The translations under genes were made by a program, and so were the position numbers. Source: Ochrovirga pacifica (lineage in GTDB: Bacteria > Bacteroidota > Bacteroidia > Flavobacteriales > Flavobacteriaceae). From it: DNA of 64,000 nt. Of this stretch, positions 35,073 through 42,714 are shown piece by piece. Under the pieces are notes generated by a model. That model was not told the DNA's origin and did not search any database. It saw nothing but the letters and a program-made list of their open reading frames with translations. Positions within the stretch are counted from its first letter, which is position 1; every line of letters starts with the position of its first letter. Location of the stretch: positions 1 to 64,000 of the forward strand of contig NZ_AFPK01000043.1 in the NCBI RefSeq assembly GCF_000220525.1, in the 5' to 3' direction.

Positions 35073-35330
35073 ATGAAAAAATCAAAAAAGAAAAAGTCTC
35101 GATTCCTAAAGCAACTTACAGAACATGAAAGCTTTGTAATTAACGACGAAATATGGCTTACTACCGAAGAAGCCATGGCTTATTTAAAAGTAAGCAGAAG
35201 CACAATTTATAGATTGCGTAAAAAACACAACATTCCTAATTTTAAATTAGGAAGCATTCCATTATTCCCTAAAAAGATACTAACCAAATACCTTATCAAC
35301 CAATCTATTAGCAATCTAAAAAAAGACTAG
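35073..35330 (+). CDS. Small helix-turn-helix protein (excisionase/HTH_17 type)
   Basis: An 85-residue basic protein. A lysine-rich N-terminus (KKSKKKKSRF) is followed by an excisionase-like winged helix: WLTTEEAMAYLKVSRSTIYRLRKKHNIPNFKLGSIPLFPKKIL, given here by its pieces TTEEAMAYLKVSRSTIYRLR and FKLGSIPLF. This MerR/excisionase-like fold binds DNA and often directs recombination or cassette expression. It is convergent with the DUF6266 gene 85 bp away. Whether it binds the 10-bp array beyond that gene is untested. Confidence 0.82.
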   Translation: MKKSKKKKSRFLKQLTEHESFVINDEIWLTTEEAMAYLKVSRSTIYRLRKKHNIPNFKLGSIPLFPKKILTKYLINQSISNLKKD

Positions 35331-35343
35331 GAGGGAAGTGTAA

Positions 35344-35393
35344 ATAAAAAAAGCGTATCCGCTTTACCTTAATCGGCAACACCAATACGCTTT
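35344..35393 (-). terminator. Terminator of the DUF6266 gene
   Basis: Minus-strand stem AAAGCGTAT/ATACGCTTT (35385-35393 with 35350-35358, 26-nt loop that can pair further) followed by TTTTTTT. It ends the DUF6266 transcript; the plus-strand HTH gene reaches it from the other side. Confidence 0.75.
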
Positions 35394-35414
35394 AGCTAAA
35401 AATAGAAGGGTTTC

Positions 35415-36056
35415 TTACAACACAGCAACAGTGCCCATATAGGTGCTAATGGCTGCATAGTTTGTTTCAGGCTTATGAAAAGAAGCCCATACCTGTACCT
35501 GAAACGTTGCCATATAGTTAGGTAAGTTTACCGTAACCGTAGTTGCATCTCTAGTAGCCACAGCAGTATTGCTGTAATACGCTTCAATTTCAGGGGCGTA
35601 TACTACCACCATTAAAACATCTGTAGCTGTAGCCTTACCTTGTCCGCTGTTATCTTGCCAGCCTAAGGTTAGCGTTTGTGCTGCTCCCGCAGTTACCGTA
35701 CCTCCATCAATACCTCTTAAATCTCCTTTGCTTATCAATACTTTTTCATAGTCCATTACCATTCCTTGCGGACTGCTAACCACAGCATTTTTTAGATGAT
35801 AAGAAGTTGCCATATTAGCACGAGACCTATCACCTTGTGGACTTCCAAAATAAGCGTTTAACACCTCTGTAATAGGATTTAAAAAACCAATTACAGTTTT
35901 AAATTTTTCGCGTTGTTCCTCTTGTTTTGTGGTAGGAACATAACTACCACGCTGTGGTAAACTTCGCATTACGTTTTTACCTCGCCAACGCGAACCTACT
36001 ACGTTTCCTACTTTTCCAGAAAAACCTCCTAAAATACCTTTTTCAAATGTTGCCAT
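35415..36056 (-). CDS. DUF6266 family protein
   Basis: A 213-residue protein of the DUF6266 type, recognisable from the N-terminus MATFEKGILGGFSGKVGNV and the SRWRGKNVMRSLPQRGSYV region (given in parts). The C-terminal half (residues ~125-213) is beta-rich with a fibronectin/Ig-like look (TLTLGWQDNSGQGKATATDV, TVTVNLPNYMATFQVQVWASF). There is no signal peptide. Function is unknown; homologues in Bacteroidota are often strongly expressed and sometimes multicopy (recollection). Nine extra upstream codons are open but lack an ATG context. The exact 10-bp repeat array begins 64 bp upstream of its start codon. Confidence 0.8.
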   Translation of the reverse strand: MATFEKGILGGFSGKVGNVVGSRWRGKNVMRSLPQRGSYVPTTKQEEQREKFKTVIGFLNPITEVLNAYFGSPQGDRSRANMATSYHLKNAVVSSPQGMVMDYEKVLISKGDLRGIDGGTVTAGAAQTLTLGWQDNSGQGKATATDVLMVVVYAPEIEAYYSNTAVATRDATTVTVNLPNYMATFQVQVWASFHKPETNYAAISTYMGTVAVL

Positions 36057-36120
36057 AGTTTTTTTATTTAAAATTAATAACACTGCAAACTACCCTATAA
36101 CACCCTAAAAAACAAACACT

Positions 36121-36260
36121 TGAACTTTACTGACACGAATTGACGTAAAGAAAAACAAACAGACATCTATAGACACTTGGTGACACATGCTGACACACAG
36201 TGACACACTGTGACACACGCTGACACATTCTGAAACAACCTGACCGTGATTGACACAAAA
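36121..36260. repeat. Array of fourteen 10-bp units, consensus TGACACANNN
   Basis: Units start at every tenth base from 36121 to 36251 without a single slip. Eleven slots begin TGA, two begin AGA (36161, 36171), and one (36151) is degenerate. The best-conserved core is 36181-36230 (five consecutive TGACACA). The three last bases of each unit vary. A 17-bp palindrome CACAGTG-ACA-CACTGTG (36196-36212) lies in the core. In the plus direction TGA recurs in every frame, so it is non-coding there. It lies just upstream of the probable DUF6266 promoter. Confidence 0.9.
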
Positions 36261-36402
36261 GTTCAATTTTTCAGGGGTTTTGTTCGAGTCTCCTTCGGGT
36301 TTTCTTCGGAAGAGACTTTGGTGTATTTTTTAAAAATGGACGTTTTTGGGAACAATACCGAAGCAAACTAAAACAAAACCCTATGCTACTACAGCAATGC
36401 AT
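36261..36402. other. Intergenic remainder with an imperfect hairpin
   Basis: After the array, AGTCTCCTTC (36287-36296) can pair with GGAAGAGACT (36308-36317) with one bulge. No gene, promoter or T run was identified. The plus-strand open frame at 36346 is the shadow of the convergent alcohol dehydrogenase gene. Confidence 0.4.
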
Positions 36403-36437
36403 AAAAAAAGTCTGGAAAATATACTTTCCAGACTTTT
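36403..36437 (-). terminator. Terminator of the alcohol dehydrogenase gene
   Basis: Perfect 13-bp stem on the minus strand (36425-36437 with 36406-36418), 6-nt loop, then TTTTTTT. Confidence 0.9.
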
Positions 36438-36461
36438 AAAATCATATCAATTTTACCACAA

Positions 36462-37622
36462 TCAATATGCCATTTCAACAATTTTTTCTACATCGTTAGG
36501 AGTAAGGCTTTGGTGTTCTCCTAAACCTTTCCATCCTCGTTCTGTAAAACGTTGGGCTATTTTTTGTGCCGTTCCTTGGTAGTCTTGAGTATAGTCAGAC
36601 AATTTGGTGTCTATTTCTAAACTCTTAAAAAATGCTTCTGTTTTTTCAATTCCCGCTTGGGCTTTTTCTTCTAAAGTTCCTTCGGTTACTTGCCAAACTC
36701 TTTCTGCATATTGTGCTAACTTCTCTTTTTTAGATTCAAAGTTATAGGTATAATGGCTAGGAGCAATTACAGCCAAGGTTCTTGCGTGGTCTATACCAAA
36801 CAAAGCGGTAAGCTCGTGTCCAATAGCGTGTACTGCCCAGTCTGTAGGAACTCCTTTCTGAATCAATCCGTTTAAAGCCATTGTACAGCTCCACATAAAA
36901 TTGGCTGCTGCTTTGTAGTCTGTAGGATCTTTTAAAATTTTGGGTGCTACTTCTATCAATGTTTGTAAAATGCTTTCGGCTATTCTATCTTGTAGCAAAG
37001 CCCCAATAGGGTAGGTCATGTACTGTTCTAGCACATGGTTAAAAGCATCTGTAATTCCGTTGGCCAATTGTCTTTGTGGTATAGAATGAATTACCGTAGG
37101 GTCTAAAACCGAAAACTTAGGAAACAATCCTGGTCCGCCCATGGCTAATTTTTCTTGTGTTTCTTCTCTGGTAATTACAGCCCCTGAATTCATTTCTGAT
37201 CCTGTAGCAGGTAAGGTAAGTACAGTACCAAATGGCATCCCTTTAGTGGTTCTAATATTTTGGGTTAATATATCCCAAGGAGTATCGCCCTCATACAACG
37301 CTGCCGAAGATAAAAATTTGGTTCCATCAATTACAGACCCTCCACCAACGGCTAACAAATATGTAATATTTTGCTCTTTAATTACTTGCAATGCTTCCAT
37401 TAAAATTGCATACTCAGGGTTGGCAGGTATTCCTCCAAATTCTACAAAATCATATGCCTTTAATGCAGAAGTAACTTGTTGATAGATTCCATTTTTTTTG
37501 ATGCTTCCACCACCGTATAAAACTAAGATTTTAGCATCTTTAGGGATTTCGTTTTTAATGTTTTCTATTTGATCTTTACCAAATAATATTTTGGTTGGAT
37601 TTTGATATTCAAAATTGTTCAT
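36462..37622 (-). CDS. Iron-containing alcohol dehydrogenase (YqhD/BdhA-like)
   Basis: A 386-residue NAD(P)H-dependent alcohol/aldehyde oxidoreductase. The start MNNFEYQNPTKILFGKDQI and the nucleotide site YLLAVGGGSVIDGTKFLS are typical of the YqhD branch. Metal ligands are visible in NGITDAFNHVLEQY and AIGHELTALFGIDHARTLA. YqhD-type enzymes reduce short aldehydes such as those from lipid peroxidation. It is 65 bp downstream of a nitroreductase gene on the same strand, and the pair could be a detoxification operon (inference). Confidence 0.92.
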   Translation of the reverse strand: MNNFEYQNPTKILFGKDQIENIKNEIPKDAKILVLYGGGSIKKNGIYQQVTSALKAYDFVEFGGIPANPEYAILMEALQVIKEQNITYLLAVGGGSVIDGTKFLSSAALYEGDTPWDILTQNIRTTKGMPFGTVLTLPATGSEMNSGAVITREETQEKLAMGGPGLFPKFSVLDPTVIHSIPQRQLANGITDAFNHVLEQYMTYPIGALLQDRIAESILQTLIEVAPKILKDPTDYKAAANFMWSCTMALNGLIQKGVPTDWAVHAIGHELTALFGIDHARTLAVIAPSHYTYNFESKKEKLAQYAERVWQVTEGTLEEKAQAGIEKTEAFFKSLEIDTKLSDYTQDYQGTAQKIAQRFTERGWKGLGEHQSLTPNDVEKIVEMAY

Positions 37623-37687
37623 TTGCTTGTTTATTTTGGTTGATGGTTTCTTTTTTTTCTATAGCTACTTTTTTTACCTGTAAAAGA

Positions 37688-38320
37688 TTAGTCTATTACG
37701 GTTACCAAATCTTTTGTGCTTTTTCTTACTTTTTCTAAAGAAGACAACCAATCATTAGCTTCGTCTCTATATCCTAATGGCAATAAAATAGCACTACGCA
37801 ACCCTTTTTCTTTTAACTCTAAAATTTTGTCTACAGCATCAGGATCAAAACCTTCCATAGGGGTTGCATCTACTTTTTCAAAAGCAGCAGCTGCAATAGC
37901 CAAACCAAAAGCGATATAAGCTTGCTTGGCCGCATGGTTGTAGTTTACTTCTGCATCTTTTTGTGGATAAGAATTTAACAACATTTGACGATAGTTTTCC
38001 CAACCTTCGTTTTTAAAACCACGAATTTCATTGGTTAAATCGAACATTTTGTTAATTCTCTCTTCAGTATAAGTATCCCAAGCAGCAAAAACCAAAAGAT
38101 GAGAACAATCGGTAATTACGGATTGATTCCAACCCACTGCTTTTATTTTTTCTTTAATTTCTTTATTCTTTACAACTATAATTTCAAAGGGTTGCAAACC
38201 ACTAGAAGTTGGTGCCAATCTTGCTGCTTCAATAATCTTGTTTACTTTTTCTTCTGGCACACTTTTACCATTCATGGCTTTGGTTGCGTATCTCCAATTT
38301 AATGTATCTAATAATTCCAT
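37688..38320 (-). CDS. NAD(P)H-dependent oxidoreductase, nitroreductase family
   Basis: A 210-residue FMN enzyme of the NfsB group: LNWRYATKAMNGKSVPEEKV, the FMN-contact segment AARLAPTSSGLQPFEIIVV, WNQSVITDCSHLLVFAAWD and a late GLRSAILLPLGYRDEANDWL. It reduces quinones or nitro-compounds. It is divergent from an LLM oxidoreductase across a 202-bp region with nested repeats, and upstream of the YqhD-like gene. Confidence 0.92.
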   Translation of the reverse strand: MELLDTLNWRYATKAMNGKSVPEEKVNKIIEAARLAPTSSGLQPFEIIVVKNKEIKEKIKAVGWNQSVITDCSHLLVFAAWDTYTEERINKMFDLTNEIRGFKNEGWENYRQMLLNSYPQKDAEVNYNHAAKQAYIAFGLAIAAAAFEKVDATPMEGFDPDAVDKILELKEKGLRSAILLPLGYRDEANDWLSSLEKVRKSTKDLVTVID

Positions 38321-38342
38321 TTGGTTTTTTATTTAAACTTGT

Positions 38343-38427
38343 TACTGTAGTCGTAACAACAGTCGTACCACTTACAGTATATTTTACATAAGTATGTTTA
38401 GGTTTTGCTGGGCTTGCATACATACTT
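38343..38427. promoter_or_regulatory. Nested repeats in the nitroreductase/LLM divergent region
   Basis: TACTGTA (38343-38349) and TACAGTA (38373-38379) are inverted arms enclosing two direct AGTCGTA copies 12 bp apart. A second inverted pair, AAGTATGT (38390-38397) and ACATACTT (38420-38427), follows. Two divergent oxidoreductase genes flank it, so these are plausible binding sites for a redox or xenobiotic regulator; the regulator is not in the window. Confidence 0.45.
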
Positions 38428-38522
38428 TAAAAAACACAATTTATTCTTTTTTGTTTTGGCTTTTGCCTTATTTTTTGATAGGTTTTGAAGTCTAGATAGA
38501 CTAAAAATTAAATAATTTTTTT

Positions 38523-39539
38523 ATGAAATTAAAACAAACCTCTTATTCCATATTAGATTTAGCGATTATCTCGCAAGGAAAAGATTTACAACATACCTTT
38601 CAGGATACATTAACGTTAGCCCAACATGCAGAAAAATACGGATACACCCGATACTGGTTGGCAGAACATCATAACTCTGACAATATAGGAAGTAGTGCTA
38701 CCTCTGTATTAATAGGTTATGTAGCCCAAGGAACAGAACGTATTCGTGTAGGATCTGGAGGAATTATGCTGCCCAACCATTCTCCTTTGGTTATAGCAGA
38801 ACAATTTGGAACTTTAGGGTCTTTGTATCCCAATAGAATAGACTTAGGGTTGGGGAGAGCTCCTGGTACCGACAGAGAAACTGCAGAAGCCATTAGATCA
38901 GACTTTATGCAAGCAGCCCATTCATTCCCCCAAGAGCTTAAAAAAATAGAAAACTACTTTTCTCCAGAAAACATCCATGCCAAGGTAAGGGCTACGGTAG
39001 CAGAAGGAGTACATGTACCTGTATACATTTTAGGATCTAGTACCGAAAGTGCTCATTTGGCGGCTAAAAAGGGATTGCCTTATGCGTTTGCCAGTCATTT
39101 TGCAACCACGCACTTGCACGAAGCTATTAAAATTTATCGTGATGAGTTTCAACCTTCCAAAGTGCTAAAACAGCCTTATGTAATGGCCGGAGTAAATGTG
39201 ATTGTTGCCAATACTAACGAAGAAGCACAACGCATGTATACCTCTTTAATAGGGTTGATTGTAGGGCTTTTTACAGGAAAAAGAAAAAAAGTACAAGCAC
39301 CAGAAGCGTTTACAGAAGAACATCAGCAAATACTTGCACACCCACAAGTACAACAAATGCTAAAATATACGTTTGTAGGAAACAAAGCATCGGTAAAAGA
39401 ACAAGTGGCCGGCTTTTTAGAAAGAACACAGGTAGATGAGTTGATTGCGGTAACGAATATTTATGACAGTAACCATCGTATAGATTCTTATCGTATGTTT
39501 GCAGAAATCATGCAAGAGTTGAATACTGAAAACGCCTGA
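38523..39539 (+). CDS. LLM class flavin-dependent oxidoreductase
   Basis: A 338-residue luciferase-like monooxygenase of the MsnO8/YhbW branch. Diagnostic stretches: [71 protein letters not shown] and [24 protein letters not shown]-barrel enzyme that uses reduced flavin; the substrate is unknown. Divergent from the nitroreductase, which could supply reduced flavin (inference). The sugar kinase follows after 39 bp. Confidence 0.92.
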   Translation: MKLKQTSYSILDLAIISQGKDLQHTFQDTLTLAQHAEKYGYTRYWLAEHHNSDNIGSSATSVLIGYVAQGTERIRVGSGGIMLPNHSPLVIAEQFGTLGSLYPNRIDLGLGRAPGTDRETAEAIRSDFMQAAHSFPQELKKIENYFSPENIHAKVRATVAEGVHVPVYILGSSTESAHLAAKKGLPYAFASHFATTHLHEAIKIYRDEFQPSKVLKQPYVMAGVNVIVANTNEEAQRMYTSLIGLIVGLFTGKRKKVQAPEAFTEEHQQILAHPQVQQMLKYTFVGNKASVKEQVAGFLERTQVDELIAVTNIYDSNHRIDSYRMFAEIMQELNTENA

Positions 39540-39578
39540 CAGATAGGAGTATAGCTACCTTTAAAAAATAATTAAAAT

Positions 39579-40460
39579 ATGAAAAATATAGTTTGCTTTG
39601 GAGAAGTATTATGGGATGTATTTCCTGATGAAAAAAAAATAGGAGGAGCTCCTCTAAATGTTGCTGTACGACTACAATCTTTAGGCAACAACGTAAGTAT
39701 AATTAGCAGTGTAGGTAATGATTTAGACGGAAAAAACATCTTAGATTTTGTTGCAAAAGCACAAGTAAACTCTCAAGAAATTCAAACGCATCTCTCAGAA
39801 CAAACAGGAAGCGTTACCGTAAATTTAGACACAGAGGGTTCGGCAAGTTACGAAATAGACCATCCTAGAGCTTGGGATAAAATTCAGTTAACAGAAGGCA
39901 ATCAACAAATGGTAAAAAGAGCTGATGCTTTTGTATACGGAAGTTTATCTGCTAGAGATCAAGTATCTAAAAACACATTAACTACCTTGTTACAATTAGC
40001 TCCTTATAAAATATTTGATGTAAACCTTAGAAAGCCCTACTACAGTTTTGCTCTTTTAAACAAGCTGATGCAAGAAGCTGATTTTATTAAGTTTAATGAT
40101 GATGAAATTCTAGAAATAGCAGCGTATTACAAAACAACAAACAACAGCATAGAAGAAGCAATTGACTGCATTGTTAAAGAAACAAACACTGCTACTATAT
40201 GTGTTACCCAAGGGAGTAAAGGAGCTGTGTTGTATAGCGATGGAAAACTGTACAGCAATTCGGGCTATGCCATAACTGTGGTTGATACGGTAGGAGCTGG
40301 AGATTCTTTTTTGGCTACGTTAGTAGATCAGCTACTAAAAGAAACTGATCCTCAAAATGCTATTGATTTGGCCTGTGCCATGGGTGCTTTGGTTGCCAGT
40401 CATAAAGGAGCAACTCCCAAAATTAACCAACAAGAAATTGATGCATTGATGCAGTCATAG
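39579..40460 (+). CDS. PfkB family carbohydrate kinase (fructokinase-like)
   Basis: A 293-residue ribokinase-fold sugar kinase. The N-terminus ICFGEVLWDVFPDEKKIGGAPLNVAVRLQSLG (in parts: GEVLWDVFP, GGAPLNVAVRL) resembles fructokinases; the catalytic anion hole is VDTVGAGDSFLATLV with the base Asp. The segment FDVNLRKPYYS is the other PfkB signature. The substrate is probably fructose or a related hexose, unproved. It is 39 bp after the LLM gene and ends in a terminator. Confidence 0.88.
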   Translation: MKNIVCFGEVLWDVFPDEKKIGGAPLNVAVRLQSLGNNVSIISSVGNDLDGKNILDFVAKAQVNSQEIQTHLSEQTGSVTVNLDTEGSASYEIDHPRAWDKIQLTEGNQQMVKRADAFVYGSLSARDQVSKNTLTTLLQLAPYKIFDVNLRKPYYSFALLNKLMQEADFIKFNDDEILEIAAYYKTTNNSIEEAIDCIVKETNTATICVTQGSKGAVLYSDGKLYSNSGYAITVVDTVGAGDSFLATLVDQLLKETDPQNAIDLACAMGALVASHKGATPKINQQEIDALMQS

Positions 40461-40473
40461 ACAGTATAACAAC

Positions 40474-40527
40474 AAAAAAACCTTCTTTTTAGGATTTTAT
40501 TAAAAATATTAAAAAGAATGTTTTTTT
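40474..40527 (+). terminator. Terminator after the sugar kinase
   Basis: Imperfect 17-bp stem (40475-40491 with 40510-40526, one mismatch) with an AT-rich loop and a T-rich 3' arm. AT pairs dominate, so strength is uncertain. Confidence 0.55.
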
Positions 40528-40599
40528 GAGACACATCAACAAGAAAGTATTTTGAGTTTTATAACTTGTAAAAAGTACAACCATTAAAAACGATTCAAC

Positions 40600-40770
40600 A
40601 TGATACTTTTTACTTTACTAACCGCACTACAAAAACCTGACGGAATTCCAAGTCCTAACGAAGACAACCCTTTAAACTTTTCGGACCCTTACGAGGTGAT
40701 GGTTTATATTGTTTTACCCGTCTGTATTGCTGTATTTTATTTTGTATGGAGAAAAAAAAGAAGAAAATAG
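40600..40770 (+). CDS. Small single-pass membrane protein, 56 aa
   Basis: The reading frame starts MILFTLLTALQKPDGIPSP, continues NEDNPLNFSDPYEVMVYIVL, and ends with a membrane segment IVLPVCIAVFYFVWRKKRRK. Proline-rich extracytoplasmic part, one transmembrane helix at about 36-50 and a basic cytoplasmic tail. It closely resembles a small protein family I remember from Flavobacteriaceae, sometimes misannotated as adenylosuccinate synthetase. The terminators on the kinase side support independent transcription. Function unknown. Confidence 0.72.
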   Translation: MILFTLLTALQKPDGIPSPNEDNPLNFSDPYEVMVYIVLPVCIAVFYFVWRKKRRK

Positions 40771-41078
40771 CAACTACATTGCAAGAAGTTTAAGTATAGT
40801 TTTTTTCTTAAATGGTTTTTGTAGCTAATTTTTAATTCTTTTTTAGCCCCTAACACAATCACTTTTAAAGCCAAAAAACACAAAATTCAACATTAAGAAA
40901 ACAAACAGCTTATAATCAAACACTTAAACACCTAAAAACTCTTTAAAAAAAAATATTTTTTTGATTATTTTTTTTAGAAACTATCATTACTATTGCTGCA
41001 TAAAATCGCACAAAAAACTCTGTAACCCTAAGGTTAACAAAGATGTAGCGTGTAAATAGATACTAATAAAAAAAGACC
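40771..41078. other. Gene-free AT-rich leader region
   Basis: The 308 bp before the EF-hand gene contain no credible open frame. A short dyad TAACC-CTAA-GGTTA lies at about 41023-41036, roughly 43 bp before the ATG. No TAnnTTTG element is recognisable, so the promoter may be of another class. Confidence 0.5.
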
Positions 41079-41396
41079 ATGAAATCACAAAAAATCACCA
41101 TTATTGCAAGTGCAATTTGTTTAGTAACCTCTGTAACTTGTTTGTCTCAAGAAAAAGAAAAACCATCACCAGAAAAATGGTTTAAAAACTTAGATAAAAA
41201 TAAAGATGGAGAATTGTCTAAAAAAGAATTAGAAGGAAAAAAAATAGAAAACAAATTTGATTTAATAGACAAAGACAAAAACGGTACTATTACTTTAGAA
41301 GAGTTTTTAGCATTTGCCCAAAAAGGTAAAAAAGCTAAACCAGTACAGCCTGTAGAAGAGACCGAAGATTCTGAAGACGAAGGAGGAGAAGAATAA
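41079..41396 (+). CDS. EF-hand domain protein, secreted
   Basis: A 105-residue protein with an N-terminal hydrophobic export signal (IIASAICLVTSVTCLS). Two EF-hand calcium loops follow: DKNKDGELSKKEL near residues 39-51 and DKDKNGTITLEEF near 67-79, both with the D-x-D/N-x-D/N-G pattern. The C-terminal tail is very acidic (EETEDSEDEGGEE). Bacterial two-EF-hand proteins bind calcium in the periplasm or outside. It has a strong terminator of its own. Confidence 0.88.
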   Translation: MKSQKITIIASAICLVTSVTCLSQEKEKPSPEKWFKNLDKNKDGELSKKELEGKKIENKFDLIDKDKNGTITLEEFLAFAQKGKKAKPVQPVEETEDSEDEGGEE

Positions 41397-41423
41397 TCCC
41401 TAAGTTTTTAGTATAAAGTGTAG

Positions 41424-41454
41424 AACTCTTTGCCATTGTGCAAAGAGTTTTTTT
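41424..41454 (+). terminator. Terminator of the EF-hand gene
   Basis: Perfect 10-bp stem AACTCTTTGC/GCAAAGAGTT (41424-41433, 41440-41449), loop CATTGT, then TTTTT. Confidence 0.92.
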
Positions 41455-41617
41455 ATGGTTAAATTTTATGAATATTTACAGCCTAAAGTTAAAGTTTCTA
41501 GATTTAGAACGCTACAGCAGTATTTAAATATTTTTTTACTGACAAGCTTATTAAATTTTCTTTGCTAGACTGACATGAACTTAGAAAATAGTTGTCGCTA
41601 AAAGTAACCATACTAAT

Positions 41618-41720
41618 CTTTTGTAAGCTTTCTAAAATGATGTGAAAGCTAATTTGCAGAAGTTAGCCAGTTAGAGCCATATTTTAGTGCACGTATTCCT
41701 TAACTTAAAGCTTACAAAAG
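41618..41720. repeat. Long-spaced 14-bp inverted repeat
   Basis: CTTTTGTAAGCTTT (41618-41631) and AAAGCTTACAAAAG (41707-41720) are perfect inverted copies 75 bp apart. The inside holds a further possible stem, GCTAATT with AAGTTAGC near 41650-41670. The flanking 41455-41799 holds no credible gene. It could be a MITE-like element or a folded small RNA; no T run follows either arm. Confidence 0.65.
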
Positions 41721-41799
41721 AAATGAACATTAAGAGATGTGATAATAAAATGTGAACATCAATTTTAAACTATAATTTATATTATGTTAAATAGAATTA

Positions 41800-41828
41800 T
41801 AAAATAATAAGGACTGAATTTTCAGTCC
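41800..41828 (-). terminator. Weak terminator of the OmpA-like gene
   Basis: Minus-strand hairpin GGACTGAA/TTCAGTCC (41811-41818, 41821-41828) with a very tight loop, then a T/A-rich tail. It starts 10 bp after the stop codon. Confidence 0.6.
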
Positions 41829-41837
41829 CTAGTATTT

Positions 41838-42530
41838 TTACTGTTGCATTTTAGCTTGAGCCTCTGCTTGCTTTTTCATGGTTTCATTAGCTACAATACC
41901 TAACTCAACACGTCTGTTTTTCGCTTTACCTTCGGCAGTAGAATTGTCTGCTACGGGCATAGATTCACCTTCACCTTTTACAGTAAAACGATCTGCAGGA
42001 ACTCCTAAGTTTTGTAAATAAGTAGCTACTGCGTTGGCACGTCTGTAAGACAGTTTTTGATTGTACTCTTCAGAACCATCTGCATCTGTGTGACCATAAA
42101 CAAATAAATTGGTCTCAGGATATTTGTTTAACACTTCGGCCAGTTTGTTCAATGTGTTTTTTGTTTGTTCATTAATAGCAACTTTGTTCGAAGCAAAATA
42201 AATTCCTGCTCCTTCATCAAAAACTACATCAATACCTTCACCAACTCTGTACACCTGCGCACCAGGAATAGAATTCCTTAACTCTTCGGCTTGCTTGTCC
42301 ATCTTTCTACCAATAATTACTCCTGTAGTACCTCCTACAGCAGCACCACTAATAGCACCAATAGCAGCTCCTTTTTTACCTCCAATTAAGGCACCAATAC
42401 CAGCACCAATGGCAGCACCAGCACCTGTTCCTAAAACTCCTCCTTTTGTGGTATTGTTCATACTAGAACAACCTACAAACATGGTTGCACTTAAACATAC
42501 TAAAATTGTGTTTCTTACTATTTTTTTCAT
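41838..42530 (-). CDS. OmpA family lipoprotein (YiaD-like)
   Basis: A 230-residue outer-membrane lipoprotein. The signal ends MFVGC (Cys21). Residues ~30-75 form a glycine zipper (GAGAAIGAGIGALIGGKKGA, GAISGAAVGGTTGVIIG). Residues ~105-215 form a peptidoglycan-binding OmpA C-terminal domain: FASNKVAINEQTKNTLNKLAE, YGHTDADGSEEYNQKLSYRRA and AKNRRVELGI. It links outer membrane and peptidoglycan. No TAnnTTTG element is visible upstream. Confidence 0.92.
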   Translation of the reverse strand: MKKIVRNTILVCLSATMFVGCSSMNNTTKGGVLGTGAGAAIGAGIGALIGGKKGAAIGAISGAAVGGTTGVIIGRKMDKQAEELRNSIPGAQVYRVGEGIDVVFDEGAGIYFASNKVAINEQTKNTLNKLAEVLNKYPETNLFVYGHTDADGSEEYNQKLSYRRANAVATYLQNLGVPADRFTVKGEGESMPVADNSTAEGKAKNRRVELGIVANETMKKQAEAQAKMQQ

Positions 42531-42653
42531 CTTTTTTGTTTTTAGTTAAGTAAAAGTAATGATTCGTAAGAATTTACTTTGAACCATATCCAAAATAAAT
42601 TAACTCTTTTAAAAATTCTTGTTTTACCAATTTAATAAGATGTACTATAAGAA

Positions 42654-42690
42654 TAAAAAACAAAAGGTTGCCTTATTTGGACAACCTTTG
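42654..42690 (-). terminator. Terminator of the helicase gene
   Basis: Minus-strand stem AAAGGTTG/CAACCTTT (42682-42689, 42663-42670) followed by TTTTGTTTTTT. Confidence 0.85.
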
Positions 42691-42714
42691 GTAAGTACTG
42701 TTAACAATATCAAA

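Noticed and set aside
36121-36260. CRISPR array
   Set aside because: Units are 10 bp with no separate spacers, and no cas genes occur.
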